From NCBI GenBank assembly GCA_023441805.1, contig JAEZNO010000033.1, positions 1 to 44,743 on the forward strand: a stretch of 44,743 bases of DNA, given 5' to 3'. Both the position numbers and the translations under genes were made by a program. Every line of letters starts with the position of its first letter. The first letter of the stretch is position 1. A model generated the notes under the pieces. It made no database searches. It was not told the origin of the DNA and saw nothing but the letters and a program-made list of their open reading frames with translations. Origin of the DNA: Bacteroidota bacterium (GTDB taxonomy: Bacteria > Bacteroidota > Bacteroidia > Bacteroidales > Lentimicrobiaceae). This document shows, one piece after another, positions 1 to 8,384 of this stretch.

Positions 1-126
1 ACTGTTACTTAAAGGTTAGATTTGTTTATTAAGGAACCGCCGTATACGTGAACCGTACGTACGGTGGTGTGAGAGGTCGGAAAATAAAATAGGAGGAAAA
101 CTATTTTATTTTCCTCCTACTCGATT
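1..126 (+). mobile_element. 3' end of a group II intron (domains V and VI), truncated by window edge
   Basis: A 34-nt domain V-like hairpin lies at 35-68. Its lower stem pairs ACCGCCGT with ACGGTGGT through to the inner TACG/CGTA pairs, and a two-base CG bulge sits at the expected place. The triad aligned with the catalytic AGC reads CGC, the form known from class IIC introns. After the linker GTGAGAGGTCGG comes a perfect 14-bp hairpin (79-92 with 101-114, loop GAGGAAAA) in the domain VI position. The sequence then ends in CCTCCTACTCGATT, like the 3' splice end of bacterial introns. The 5' part and any reverse transcriptase would lie left of the window. The exact 3' splice point (about 125-126) is inferred. 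Confidence 0.75.
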
Positions 127-295
127 TTCAAAATACATAGACAAAAGCGCCAAATGTGCTGAAAGGTAAGACTTTAAAGTCACATGGTAATGATAATGAA
201 ATGGTCACAACCTCGAGACAACCACATCATAACTAAATGACTGCTTTAATACAAATGGGCATCACATTGAGACGGCCTAATTCAGTGTAATTGCC

Positions 296-303
296 TATTT
301 TTG
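296..303 (+). promoter_or_regulatory. -7 promoter element (TATTTTTG) of the DUF438 gene
   Basis: TATTTTTG matches the Bacteroidota -7 consensus TAnnTTTG and lies 19 bases before the ATG. Transcription would begin near 310, giving a leader of about 13 bases. No clear -33 TTG is seen. The rest of 127-322, between the intron end and this box, shows no gene or repeat that I recognise. Confidence 0.5.
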
Positions 304-322
304 CCGACAATTTATATAGGAT

Positions 323-1528
323 ATGTCAGAATTAATAAACAATACAAATCAATATCCTGAAGCTCTTTGCAGATTTGCGGAACGGTTGATTAATGGCGAA
401 AATGGTAATTTACTTATTGAGGAGTATAAACAGGATCTGAATTCAGTTAATGCTGCTGAAGCCATGCAGGTCTTTGATTATCTGCTTGTCAATGGATATC
501 CTTTCAGTAAGGTGAAGCAAAATGTAGGCAAGATTATTAATGTATTCTATAAGTCGCTGTCATCAAAAATATGGAATAAGCCTCCTGAGGGACATTTTTT
601 GCATTATATGATGCTTGAAAACCGTGAAGTTGAAAAGCGTATGAATTCCATGCGACCACTAATTAAGGAATTGCTTATTGAAAAATCCGGAAATGAGAGG
701 TTTGTTTACACAAAATTACTTTCCTTAATTAGTGAGTTACAGGAATACGAACTTCATTATATCAAGAAGGAGAATATACTGTTTTCATGGCTTGAAAAGA
801 CGTTTCCTGAATATCGGTGCATCAAGCTTATGTGGTCGTTTGATGATGATTTCAGAAAATCGGTAAAGCTAATTGAGTCCATTCTGAAAGATGAAGAACC
901 GGATAAAAAAGTGCTTAATAAGGAGTTTGGGAAGCTGTTTTTTGTGGTATTCCCTTTAATTTTTCGTGAGGAGCAGATCATTTTTCCGGTTGCACTTAGG
1001 AGTATTCCTGATAAAGTGTGGGAAGAGATGATGATAGAAAGTTTTGCTACAGGATGGTGCTTCGGAGTGAAACCGGAGTACAAAGCTAATACCGGTACTT
1101 TATTCTCGAGTGTAACAGGTTTAGTGAACCTTGAAACAGGATTACTGAATGCCGAACAAATTATTCTGATGCTCGAGAACCTTCCTGTTGATATCACTTT
1201 TGTTGATGAGAATAATGAAGTCAGGTATTTCTCAGGGGCTAAACACAGGATATTTCATCGCTCTAAAGCTATCATTGGCAGAAAAGTTCAAAATTGCCAT
1301 CCCCCTGAAAGTGTTCATATTGTTGATCGTATTATTGATGCTTTTAGGTCAGGAGAACAGGATAAGGCTGATTTCAGAATCCATATGAAAGGAAGGATTA
1401 TTCATATCAACTATTACGCATTGCGCAATGAAAAGGGTGAATATAAGGGTACAATTGAAGTAAGTCAGGATGTTACAGAAATAAAAGCACTTGACGGTGA
1501 AAAGCGTTTATTGGACTGGGGTAAATGA
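323..1528 (+). CDS. DUF438 / hemerythrin-like / PAS domain protein
   Basis: This 401-residue protein has the order seen in DUF438 proteins: an N-terminal helical DUF438 region (about 10-80), a hemerythrin HHE-like four-helix region (about 85-225) and a C-terminal PAS domain (about 275-390). The PAS domain contains the family's typical LPVDITFVDE, IIGRKVQNCHPP and QDVTEIK stretches and the ending RLLDW. Proteins of this family are thought to be cytoplasmic sensors of oxygen, redox state or small ligands; no substrate is known. Possible metal ligands remain at H91/H94, H145/E150 and E216/E217. However, the usual MW-x-x-HDE segment reads MWSFDDDF (170-177), so one histidine is missing and di-iron binding is uncertain. 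The MFS gene follows after 63 bases. Confidence 0.85.
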   Translation: MSELINNTNQYPEALCRFAERLINGENGNLLIEEYKQDLNSVNAAEAMQVFDYLLVNGYPFSKVKQNVGKIINVFYKSLSSKIWNKPPEGHFLHYMMLENREVEKRMNSMRPLIKELLIEKSGNERFVYTKLLSLISELQEYELHYIKKENILFSWLEKTFPEYRCIKLMWSFDDDFRKSVKLIESILKDEEPDKKVLNKEFGKLFFVVFPLIFREEQIIFPVALRSIPDKVWEEMMIESFATGWCFGVKPEYKANTGTLFSSVTGLVNLETGLLNAEQIILMLENLPVDITFVDENNEVRYFSGAKHRIFHRSKAIIGRKVQNCHPPESVHIVDRIIDAFRSGEQDKADFRIHMKGRIIHINYYALRNEKGEYKGTIEVSQDVTEIKALDGEKRLLDWGK

Positions 1529-1568
1529 GTTCGTTTAATCAGAAATACTCCATGTAAACCAAATTTTA

Positions 1569-1586
1569 TTCAGGAATTCTCCTGAA
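1569..1586 (+). promoter_or_regulatory. Hairpin directly before the MFS start codon
   Basis: TTCAGGA (1569-1575) and TCCTGAA (1580-1586) form a perfect 7-bp stem around the loop ATTC, ending five bases before the ATG at 1592. It has no following T-run, so it is a poor terminator. It could hinder ribosome access to the MFS start; that role is inferred. Confidence 0.4.
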
Positions 1587-1591
1587 ATTTT

Positions 1592-2806
1592 ATGCAAAAC
1601 TGGAAGAAGACTTTTATGTTGATCTGGGCTGGTCAGTTAGTATCAATTCTGACTAGTTCAGTAGTAGGATATGCAATAGTATTCTGGTTGAGTGTTGAAA
1701 CCCGTTCAGCCGAAATATTGGCTATTGCAGCTATGGCAGCATTACTTCCTCAGGCTGTTCTTGGTTTGTTTACCGGGGTATTGATTGATCGCTGGAACAG
1801 GAAACGCGTAATGATTATATCCGATTGTTTTATAGCCGCAGCTACATTGGGATTGGTGATTTTATTTTTTTTGGGTAAAGCGGAGATTTGGCACATATAT
1901 GTTTTAGCTGCTTCACGCTCGGTAGGACAGGCCTTTCACCTACCTGCCATGCAGGCATCCATACCGCTGATAGCCCCTGAAAATCAACTAATGCGGATAG
2001 CTGGAATTAACCAAATGATCCAATCGACAAGCGGCATTGCAGGACCCGCTATTGGAGCTCTCCTTATTACATTATTTGATATGAAATGGGTTCTTGTACT
2101 CGATATATTGGGAGCCTTATTTGCAGTTGGGACACTCATGATGGTTGTAATACCTAATCCTGACAAACCGGCAGATACGCAAAAACCTCACATCTTCAGA
2201 GAAATGAAAGATGGATTGAATGAGATTTATCGTGAGAAAGGATTGTATTGGCTCTTCATTTTCTCAGTTATTGCAACATTCTTTATAATGCCAATTGCGG
2301 TGCTTTTTCCACTCATGACTCTTAACCACTTTAACGGTGGCGTGCTTCAAATGAGTATAGTGGAAATATTATGGGGATTAGGAATGCTTGCAGGCGGAAC
2401 ACTGGTAGGAATCAAGAACTTTAAAGGGAATAAAGCCCTGATAATTAATTACATGTATTTTGTCTTTGGTGCAACATTTCTTTTTTCCGGCTTATTGCCA
2501 CCATCAGCCTTCTTCTGGTTTGCCGTATTTACCGGTATTGGGGGTATTAGTTCTGCAATATATAATGCCTCCTTCATGTCACTGATACAGATCAAAATAA
2601 ATCCGGCAATGCTAGGCAGAGTATTCTCAACCTATACCAGCTTTACTTTGTTTCCTTCAATGATAGGACTATTGGGAACAGGATTTATTGCCGATAAGAT
2701 TGGATTGATTAATGCTTTTATTATTTGTGGTGCTATTAACTTGATGATTGGCATTGTTTCATTTCTGATTCCTGCAATAAAAAGGACCGGAGAGGTTTCT
2801 TCATAA
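1592..2806 (+). CDS. MFS exporter, DHA3 / MFS_3 type
   Basis: The 404-residue protein is hydrophobic throughout, with about 12 predicted membrane segments. It carries the MFS motif A between helices 2 and 3 (GVLIDRWNRKRV, residues 62-73). The overall pattern resembles the drug:H+ antiporter family DHA3, which includes MefA macrolide and EntS enterobactin exporters. It probably sits in the inner membrane and exports a small molecule by proton antiport; the substrate cannot be told from sequence. It is of usual family length and complete. It lies 63 bases after the DUF438 sensor gene on the same strand, so co-transcription is possible, though the following ligase gene appears to have its own promoter. 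Confidence 0.85.
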   Translation: MQNWKKTFMLIWAGQLVSILTSSVVGYAIVFWLSVETRSAEILAIAAMAALLPQAVLGLFTGVLIDRWNRKRVMIISDCFIAAATLGLVILFFLGKAEIWHIYVLAASRSVGQAFHLPAMQASIPLIAPENQLMRIAGINQMIQSTSGIAGPAIGALLITLFDMKWVLVLDILGALFAVGTLMMVVIPNPDKPADTQKPHIFREMKDGLNEIYREKGLYWLFIFSVIATFFIMPIAVLFPLMTLNHFNGGVLQMSIVEILWGLGMLAGGTLVGIKNFKGNKALIINYMYFVFGATFLFSGLLPPSAFFWFAVFTGIGGISSAIYNASFMSLIQIKINPAMLGRVFSTYTSFTLFPSMIGLLGTGFIADKIGLINAFIICGAINLMIGIVSFLIPAIKRTGEVSS

Positions 2807-2825
2807 AAACAATGCTGTTTGTTTA

Positions 2826-2833
2826 TATATTTG
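2826..2833 (+). promoter_or_regulatory. -7 promoter element (TATATTTG) of the acyl ligase fusion gene
   Basis: TATATTTG fits TAnnTTTG and lies 37 bases before the ATG at 2871. The predicted transcription start is near 2840. No good -33 TTG is present at the usual distance. Confidence 0.4.
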
Positions 2834-2870
2834 AGTAGCACTTATTACTGGTAGAAATTTAAATAACTAA

Positions 2871-5345
2871 ATGCTAAAAAATCTCGATACTAAAATTGCA
2901 ATATCATTTGGTGATAAACACATCACATATAGTGATTTAAGACGTTCTATCAGTAAATTCAGCGAAAGCTTTGAACTTGAACAGGGTGGACATGCCGTAA
3001 TTTTCGCTGAAAACAGTCCTGAATGGATTTATGCTTTTTATGCTATCTGGTATAAAAAAGGTATAGCGATTCCTTTAGATAATCTTGCCACAGCTGAAGA
3101 AACTGCATATATTCTAAAAGATTGCCATCCTGAAATTATCTTTTCAACCTACACAAAACGTGGAATTATTGAAAGGGCTATAGCCATTTCAGGTTTACAA
3201 GTGCGTTTAATCTTTCTGGAAGAGATAAAGGGGTATGAAGATCCTGAAATTAGACCGGTTGTGTTTAGTGTAGCTGAACAAGAGCAAACTGCAGTTCTCA
3301 TATACACTTCAGGCACAACAGGCAATCCCAAGGGGGTGATGCTGAGTTATAAAAACCTTTTAACCAATGTTAGGGCTGTTTCCGAACATATACCTATTTA
3401 TAGGCCTGAATCAGTAGTACTGATGCTCCTACCGGCACATCATATTTTTCCATTAGCAGGTACTGTGGTCATCCCCCTTTATATTGGTGCTACAATAGCT
3501 ATAAGCCCTTCAATGCAATCACCTGATATAATAACTACCCTTCAAAAGAGTGCTGTTACCATCATTATTGGAGTTCCCCGGTTATATGCAGCAATCAGAA
3601 AAGGCATCATGGATAAAATCAACAGTAGTATTATTGCCAGACTACTGTTTGGGCTGGCACGTAAAGTTGATAATAAAAATTTCTCAAAGAAGATCTTTGG
3701 GGCAGTACATAAGAAACTTGGAGGTGCTATTGAATCTTTGGTATCAGGTGGTGCTGCTCTCGATAAAGAAATTGGGAATGACTTCAAAACCCTCGGATTT
3801 GAGGTGCTTGAAGGTTATGGAATGACTGAAGCTGCACCAATGATTACCTTCACAAGGCCGGGTAGAGTTAAGATAGGGTCACCCGGGGAGATTATGAGCG
3901 AGACAAAAGTGGAAATAAGAGATGGTGAAATTACTGCATCAGGGCCTAATATCATGAAAGGGTATTACAATAAGCCTGAGGATACCAATGAAATTCTTAA
4001 GGATGGCTGGCTCTATACAGGTGACCTGGGGTATATTGATGATGAAGGTTTCCTTTTTATTACAGGACGTAAAAAGGAAATATTAGTGCTATCAAACGGT
4101 AAGAACGTTAATCCTTCTGAGCTTGAAGATAAACTGCTTGAATCACCTTTTGTGAAAGATTGCGGGGTGTTTTATCATGACGACCAGTTGCAGGCAATTA
4201 TAGTACCTGAAATTAACAAAACAACTATTGCTGATACAAAGCAGTTGGATGAGATAATCAGAAAAGAAGTTATAGAACCATTCAATAAAACTGTATCGGC
4301 ATACAAGAAAATAATGGGTTTTCACATCACTGAGGAGGAATTGCCCAGGACTCGTCTTGGAAAGCTACAACGCTTTAAACTTGTATCACTTGCCGCATTA
4401 TCATACATCGATCATAAAGAAAATGAACCTCTAATTCAGGATACACTTACTCCTGAATTAAAGATGATAATCCATTATCTTGAAAATGAAAAATCAAGAA
4501 ATGTGCTTCCACGATATCACATTGAAATGGATCTTGGAATGGACTCTCTTGACCTGGTAAGCTTCCAGACATGGCTCATGCAGACTTTTGGAGTGAATAT
4601 GGAACCTTCCTTTATTTTGTCGTTTGAGAATATTGGTAAATTGGGAGATTTTATTGCAGAAAAAAAGACGAGAGTCGAAGAAAGCAAAGTTGACTGGACT
4701 GAGATCATTAAAGAAAAAGTAAATCTTAAGTTACCGGCGAACTGGTTTACAGGACGCTGGGTAATTTATGCCTTTAAGATATTCTCATTCTTTTATTTTA
4801 GGGTTAAACCGAAAGGTACTAATAGAATTCCTGAAGCTCCGGTGATTTTTGTGCCTAATCATCAGAGTTATTTCGACAGTTTCTTTATTGCTTCATTTTT
4901 ACGACGTCGTCAATTAAAGAAAACATATTTTTATGCTAAGGAAAAGCACTTTAGGCAAGCCTGGCTTAGATTCTTTGCTAGTAGAAATAATATAATTGTT
5001 GTTGATGTTAATAAGGAACTAAAGCAATCAATCCAAAAGATGGCAGAAGTCCTTAAACAGAAAAAAAATCTAATTATCTTCCCTGAAGGCACAAGAAGCA
5101 AAACAGGTGGTTTGGGCGATTTCAAAAAGACATTTGCGATCCTTAGCCGTGAGCTTAATGTACCAGTTGTTCCGGTAATGATAAAAGGTGCTTATGAAGC
5201 ACTTCCTACAGGAAGTAAATTTCCAAGACCATTAAAGAAAATACGAGTTGAATTCCTCGATCCGGTTTATCCGGGAATGCATACTTATGAGTCGTTAACC
5301 GATTATGTAAAGAACAACATCCAATCAAGCCTCTCATCCTACTGA
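2871..5345 (+). CDS. Fused acyl-CoA/acyl-ACP synthetase - acyl carrier domain - PlsC acyltransferase
   Basis: This 824-residue protein joins three activities. Residues 1-505 form an AMP-binding ligase: P-loop YTSGTTGNPKGV (145-156), GYGMTE (315-320), YTGD (382-385) and the C-terminal lysine K498 in RTRLGKLQR. Residues about 520-600 form an acyl carrier domain with the phosphopantetheine serine S559 in GMDSL. Residues about 640-820 form a PlsC-type acyltransferase with the HX4D motif NHQSYFD (H664, D669) and FPEGTR (737-742). A fatty acid could thus be activated, loaded onto the tethered carrier and passed to lysophosphatidate or another acceptor at the membrane. The E. coli Aas protein has a related pair of activities in the opposite order and without the carrier. 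The acceptor is inferred. Confidence 0.88.
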   Translation: MLKNLDTKIAISFGDKHITYSDLRRSISKFSESFELEQGGHAVIFAENSPEWIYAFYAIWYKKGIAIPLDNLATAEETAYILKDCHPEIIFSTYTKRGIIERAIAISGLQVRLIFLEEIKGYEDPEIRPVVFSVAEQEQTAVLIYTSGTTGNPKGVMLSYKNLLTNVRAVSEHIPIYRPESVVLMLLPAHHIFPLAGTVVIPLYIGATIAISPSMQSPDIITTLQKSAVTIIIGVPRLYAAIRKGIMDKINSSIIARLLFGLARKVDNKNFSKKIFGAVHKKLGGAIESLVSGGAALDKEIGNDFKTLGFEVLEGYGMTEAAPMITFTRPGRVKIGSPGEIMSETKVEIRDGEITASGPNIMKGYYNKPEDTNEILKDGWLYTGDLGYIDDEGFLFITGRKKEILVLSNGKNVNPSELEDKLLESPFVKDCGVFYHDDQLQAIIVPEINKTTIADTKQLDEIIRKEVIEPFNKTVSAYKKIMGFHITEEELPRTRLGKLQRFKLVSLAALSYIDHKENEPLIQDTLTPELKMIIHYLENEKSRNVLPRYHIEMDLGMDSLDLVSFQTWLMQTFGVNMEPSFILSFENIGKLGDFIAEKKTRVEESKVDWTEIIKEKVNLKLPANWFTGRWVIYAFKIFSFFYFRVKPKGTNRIPEAPVIFVPNHQSYFDSFFIASFLRRRQLKKTYFYAKEKHFRQAWLRFFASRNNIIVVDVNKELKQSIQKMAEVLKQKKNLIIFPEGTRSKTGGLGDFKKTFAILSRELNVPVVPVMIKGAYEALPTGSKFPRPLKKIRVEFLDPVYPGMHTYESLTDYVKNNIQSSLSSY

Positions 5346-5439
5346 TTGCAGGTGGTTCCTAAGCATTACTGGTTTAAAAAAATAGTTTAGAACCATAAAG
5401 GTTTGTTGTACTATTTTATTCCCAGGCACTATTTCTGAG

Positions 5440-5447
5440 TACCTTTG
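5440..5447 (+). promoter_or_regulatory. -7 promoter element (TACCTTTG) of ilvA
   Basis: TACCTTTG matches TAnnTTTG and ends 17 bases before the ilvA ATG, giving a predicted leader of about 12 bases. Confidence 0.5.
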
Positions 5448-5464
5448 CATTAAATTTTTATGCA

Positions 5465-6697
5465 ATGGAAAATACTGTTGAACAACAACTACCACAACTG
5501 TCCGACATAATACATGCACAGTCTGTTCTAAAGGGCATTATTAAGAAAACTCCTCTTGAAAGGAGTAAATCATTCTCGACTATGTCGGGAGCTAATGTCT
5601 ATCTTAAACTGGAGAATCTACAAACTACCGGTTCATTTAAAGTAAGAGGAGCATACTATAAAATTAGCAGATTATCAAAAGATCAGCTCTCAAAAGGAGT
5701 ATTATGCGCATCGGCAGGAAACCATGCACAGGGTGTTGCTTATGCTGCTTCAAGTCTTGGAGTTAAGAGTACTATATTTATGCCTGTATTTGCTCCTCCA
5801 TTAAAAGTAATTGCCACAAGGGCATATGGTGGAGAAGTGATGCTTACCGGAGATAATTTTGATGATGCCTTTAATGCTGCAATGGAGTATTGTGACAAGA
5901 GTGGTACAACTTTCATTCATCCTTTTAATGATAAAGACATTATAGCAGGTCAGGGTACCGTTGGATTAGAGATATTTGATCAATTAGAGGACATTAATGC
6001 TGTATTAGTTCCTATCGGTGGAGGAGGACTAATAGCCGGAATTGCAATAGCGCTTAAACAGCTTAAACCTGAAATCAGAATAATTGGAGTTGAACCCCAA
6101 GGTGCTGAATCGATGAACATGTCAATGAAAGCAGAAGAGTTGAGGACACTTACATCGGTAAACACAATTGCTGATGGTATTGCTGTTAAATGCCCTGGGA
6201 ATCTTACTTTCGAAGCAACAAAGAATTATGTTGATGAACTTGTAACAGTTAATGATGCTGAAATTGCTCAAACTACATACATGTTACTACAAAGAGCTAA
6301 AATACTTGCTGAACCGGCAGGAGTAGCAGCCATGGCAGCTGTTCTTTTTAAGAAAACCGACCTTTCCGGACTGAATGTTGTACCCGTTATTAGTGGTGGT
6401 AACATTAACATGAGTATTCTTGAGCAAATTCTTGATAAGGGAGTAATGGATGTTGGACTTCGGGCACGACTCTCGGTAGTTGTACCTGATCAGGCAGGAA
6501 TGCTCATGAGTATAATTTCAATTCTCGAAAGGGTGAAAGCAAGTATTCATGACATCTATCATGAGCGTACTACAACCACCGTCCCGGTAGGTTTTGTCCA
6601 AATCATTATTACATTCAACCTCCAGGATATGCTCCAGTTGCCAACAATACTAAATGAGTTGGATAAGAAAGGTATATCCTACCAAGTGTTGAAATAA
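5465..6697 (+). CDS. ilvA: Threonine ammonia-lyase with C-terminal ACT domain
   Basis: The 410-residue enzyme is a fold-type II PLP protein that should convert threonine to 2-oxobutanoate and ammonia, the first step of isoleucine synthesis. The PLP lysine is K59 in TGSFKVRGA. SAGNHAQG (83-90) and the phosphate-binding GGGGL (185-189) are intact, as is SGGN (310-313). Residues about 331-410 form a single ACT domain, as in the shorter threonine dehydratases, which suggests allosteric control by an amino acid. No other ilv or leu genes are nearby; it appears to be transcribed alone from its own promoter. A second, ACT-less relative lies at 30880-31842. Confidence 0.92.
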   Translation: MENTVEQQLPQLSDIIHAQSVLKGIIKKTPLERSKSFSTMSGANVYLKLENLQTTGSFKVRGAYYKISRLSKDQLSKGVLCASAGNHAQGVAYAASSLGVKSTIFMPVFAPPLKVIATRAYGGEVMLTGDNFDDAFNAAMEYCDKSGTTFIHPFNDKDIIAGQGTVGLEIFDQLEDINAVLVPIGGGGLIAGIAIALKQLKPEIRIIGVEPQGAESMNMSMKAEELRTLTSVNTIADGIAVKCPGNLTFEATKNYVDELVTVNDAEIAQTTYMLLQRAKILAEPAGVAAMAAVLFKKTDLSGLNVVPVISGGNINMSILEQILDKGVMDVGLRARLSVVVPDQAGMLMSIISILERVKASIHDIYHERTTTTVPVGFVQIIITFNLQDMLQLPTILNELDKKGISYQVLK

Positions 6698-6778
6698 CAA
6701 AGAATTGAGCAAAACATTAAGTAATATCTATCGCATGTTTTTGAGGCCTGATGCCATAGAAATTTTGCAGAAAGGGTT

Positions 6779-8230
6779 TTAACGGTTTCTTTTGATGGTT
6801 AAGTTCGCATCGAACTCATAAGCACCAATGTCTGGGGCTTGATCCTCTATTCTGCTTTTCTGTCTGATATCTTTCGAAATATCAAACTTTGAGGAATTCA
6901 CGACTTCAATAGATCCTGTGTTTATAACTGCTGATAGCGTACTGTCGGGCTCGAATTCATATAAGTCCGGATCATTGAAATAGGGTTCTGAATTTTTAAT
7001 TGAATTAATGAAATGTGTGGGATCGGATATATCCATCCTGGTTTTGATAAGACAATGATCGAAAGTGTAGTTAAATGATCCGGTAGGGGCTTGATCGAGA
7101 TTTAATTCATCGTTTTGGTATCCATAAATAATACAATTACCAAAATATGCTTTTTCAAGTGGGCGAACCTGAACATTCTTGTTAACATCGATATAGTAAT
7201 TATTGAGAACTAATCCGGAGTAATCCTGAAAATTAGGCCAATAATTCGCAATAGTACAATGTCGGAAATCGTAAGAACCGCCGAGTATGAGTGCAAGGGC
7301 AAAAGAGCTACTGTTGGCAAATACGCAATTAGCGGCTTCAATAGTAGTGCCCTGTGCCAATAACCCGATATCACGCATATTATAAACTACTGAGTTGGTT
7401 ATTTTGAGTGTTGGATTTGTAGAATTACCAATGGTATCAACCTGCAGACCGATACTTCCGTTTTTAATGATAGCATAGTCAATTTCATTATTGATACTAC
7501 CTGCATAAAGCCAAATACGATCCCATTGACCTGTCATATCCTTATAAGCATCTTCCAACCGGTCGCCCTCAATTATCACCGGCGCATCGGCAGTACCTTT
7601 TATTTTAATTGAAGCTGAATTATAAACAAGAATAAATGCACCGGGATGAAGGTGAATTCTGGCACCGGCTTTTACCTCCAGGGTATTTAGCGAATCAACT
7701 ATCAGATAATTATATATTACATGAGGTTTGTCAGCCTCAAAAATATAATCAGAAGAAATCAGTCCCCGATTATAGAAGTAAGCATCCTGTCCCCATGCCA
7801 CCAGTTTGATATCCTGGATGTTATTATTTGTTTTAAAAATAAGGCTGTCCTGTTGTATCAGAGGTGAATTAGCATTATTAGGATCTATAGTAACTTTGAC
7901 AAAGACAAATGCACTATCCTTGCCATCAATTTCAATATCATTTACCTGGATTGCGGCATTACCATCGATATTAAACCTGTATGGAGAGCTTTCACCTTTA
8001 CCCAAACGAATAGAACTAATTATAATCTTTTTATCAGACGGGTTATAAACTTTAAAAGCTTGAGTAGCAGAGCCTACGGTTGTAAAAATAGTGTCGAAGA
8101 GGATAGTGTCCTGTGAGAATCCGAGAACTATTCCAGGGCTATTATCAAATTCCTCATCTTTGTTACAAGAAAGTATAAGAGCACTTAACAAGCATAAAAA
8201 GAGTGAAAGTAAGAGGAGCTTTTTCATCAT
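6779..8230 (-). CDS. Right-handed beta-helix lipoprotein
   Basis: The protein begins with a lipoprotein signal peptide ending in the lipobox LILSC, with C22 as the lipidated cysteine. It continues with a domain resembling DUF1573/ASPM-like folds (IIISSIRLGKGESSPYRF) and then a parallel beta-helix region (about 170-450). It ends in APDIGAYEF, a typical closing motif of Bacteroidota beta-helix proteins. It is probably anchored on the outer membrane; beta-helix proteins often bind or cleave polysaccharide, but no catalytic residues are evident here, so the function is unknown. A TTG three bases upstream is in frame, but the ATG at 8230 or 8227 is the more likely start. It is separated from aconitase by about 150 bases and has its own promoter. 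Confidence 0.75.
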   Translation of the reverse strand: MMKKLLLLSLFLCLLSALILSCNKDEEFDNSPGIVLGFSQDTILFDTIFTTVGSATQAFKVYNPSDKKIIISSIRLGKGESSPYRFNIDGNAAIQVNDIEIDGKDSAFVFVKVTIDPNNANSPLIQQDSLIFKTNNNIQDIKLVAWGQDAYFYNRGLISSDYIFEADKPHVIYNYLIVDSLNTLEVKAGARIHLHPGAFILVYNSASIKIKGTADAPVIIEGDRLEDAYKDMTGQWDRIWLYAGSINNEIDYAIIKNGSIGLQVDTIGNSTNPTLKITNSVVYNMRDIGLLAQGTTIEAANCVFANSSSFALALILGGSYDFRHCTIANYWPNFQDYSGLVLNNYYIDVNKNVQVRPLEKAYFGNCIIYGYQNDELNLDQAPTGSFNYTFDHCLIKTRMDISDPTHFINSIKNSEPYFNDPDLYEFEPDSTLSAVINTGSIEVVNSSKFDISKDIRQKSRIEDQAPDIGAYEFDANLTIKRNR

Positions 8231-8246
8231 CAACTATTTGTAAGAG

Positions 8247-8254
8247 CAAAGATA
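8247..8254 (-). promoter_or_regulatory. -7 promoter element of the beta-helix lipoprotein gene
   Basis: Read on the minus strand this is TATCTTTG, a match to TAnnTTTG, ending about 16 bases before the start codon. The predicted leader is about 10 bases. Confidence 0.45.
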
Positions 8255-8384
8255 TATAAGATTCAGAATTAAGTACTCCGATGTTTCATATTCTGATGTT
8301 ATAGAATGCTAAACGGTTTCAGGATATTTTTATTTTACCTTACTTACTTCTTACTCATCTCCCAAAGGCTGATTTGGAGAATAG

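Noticed and set aside
757..1197. 146-codon ORF on the minus strand inside the DUF438 gene
   Set aside because: It lies antisense within a well-recognised gene and its translation shows no family resemblance.
5346..5464. Possible terminator after the ligase fusion gene
   Set aside because: GGTTT and AACC stretches are present but give no convincing stem followed by Ts.
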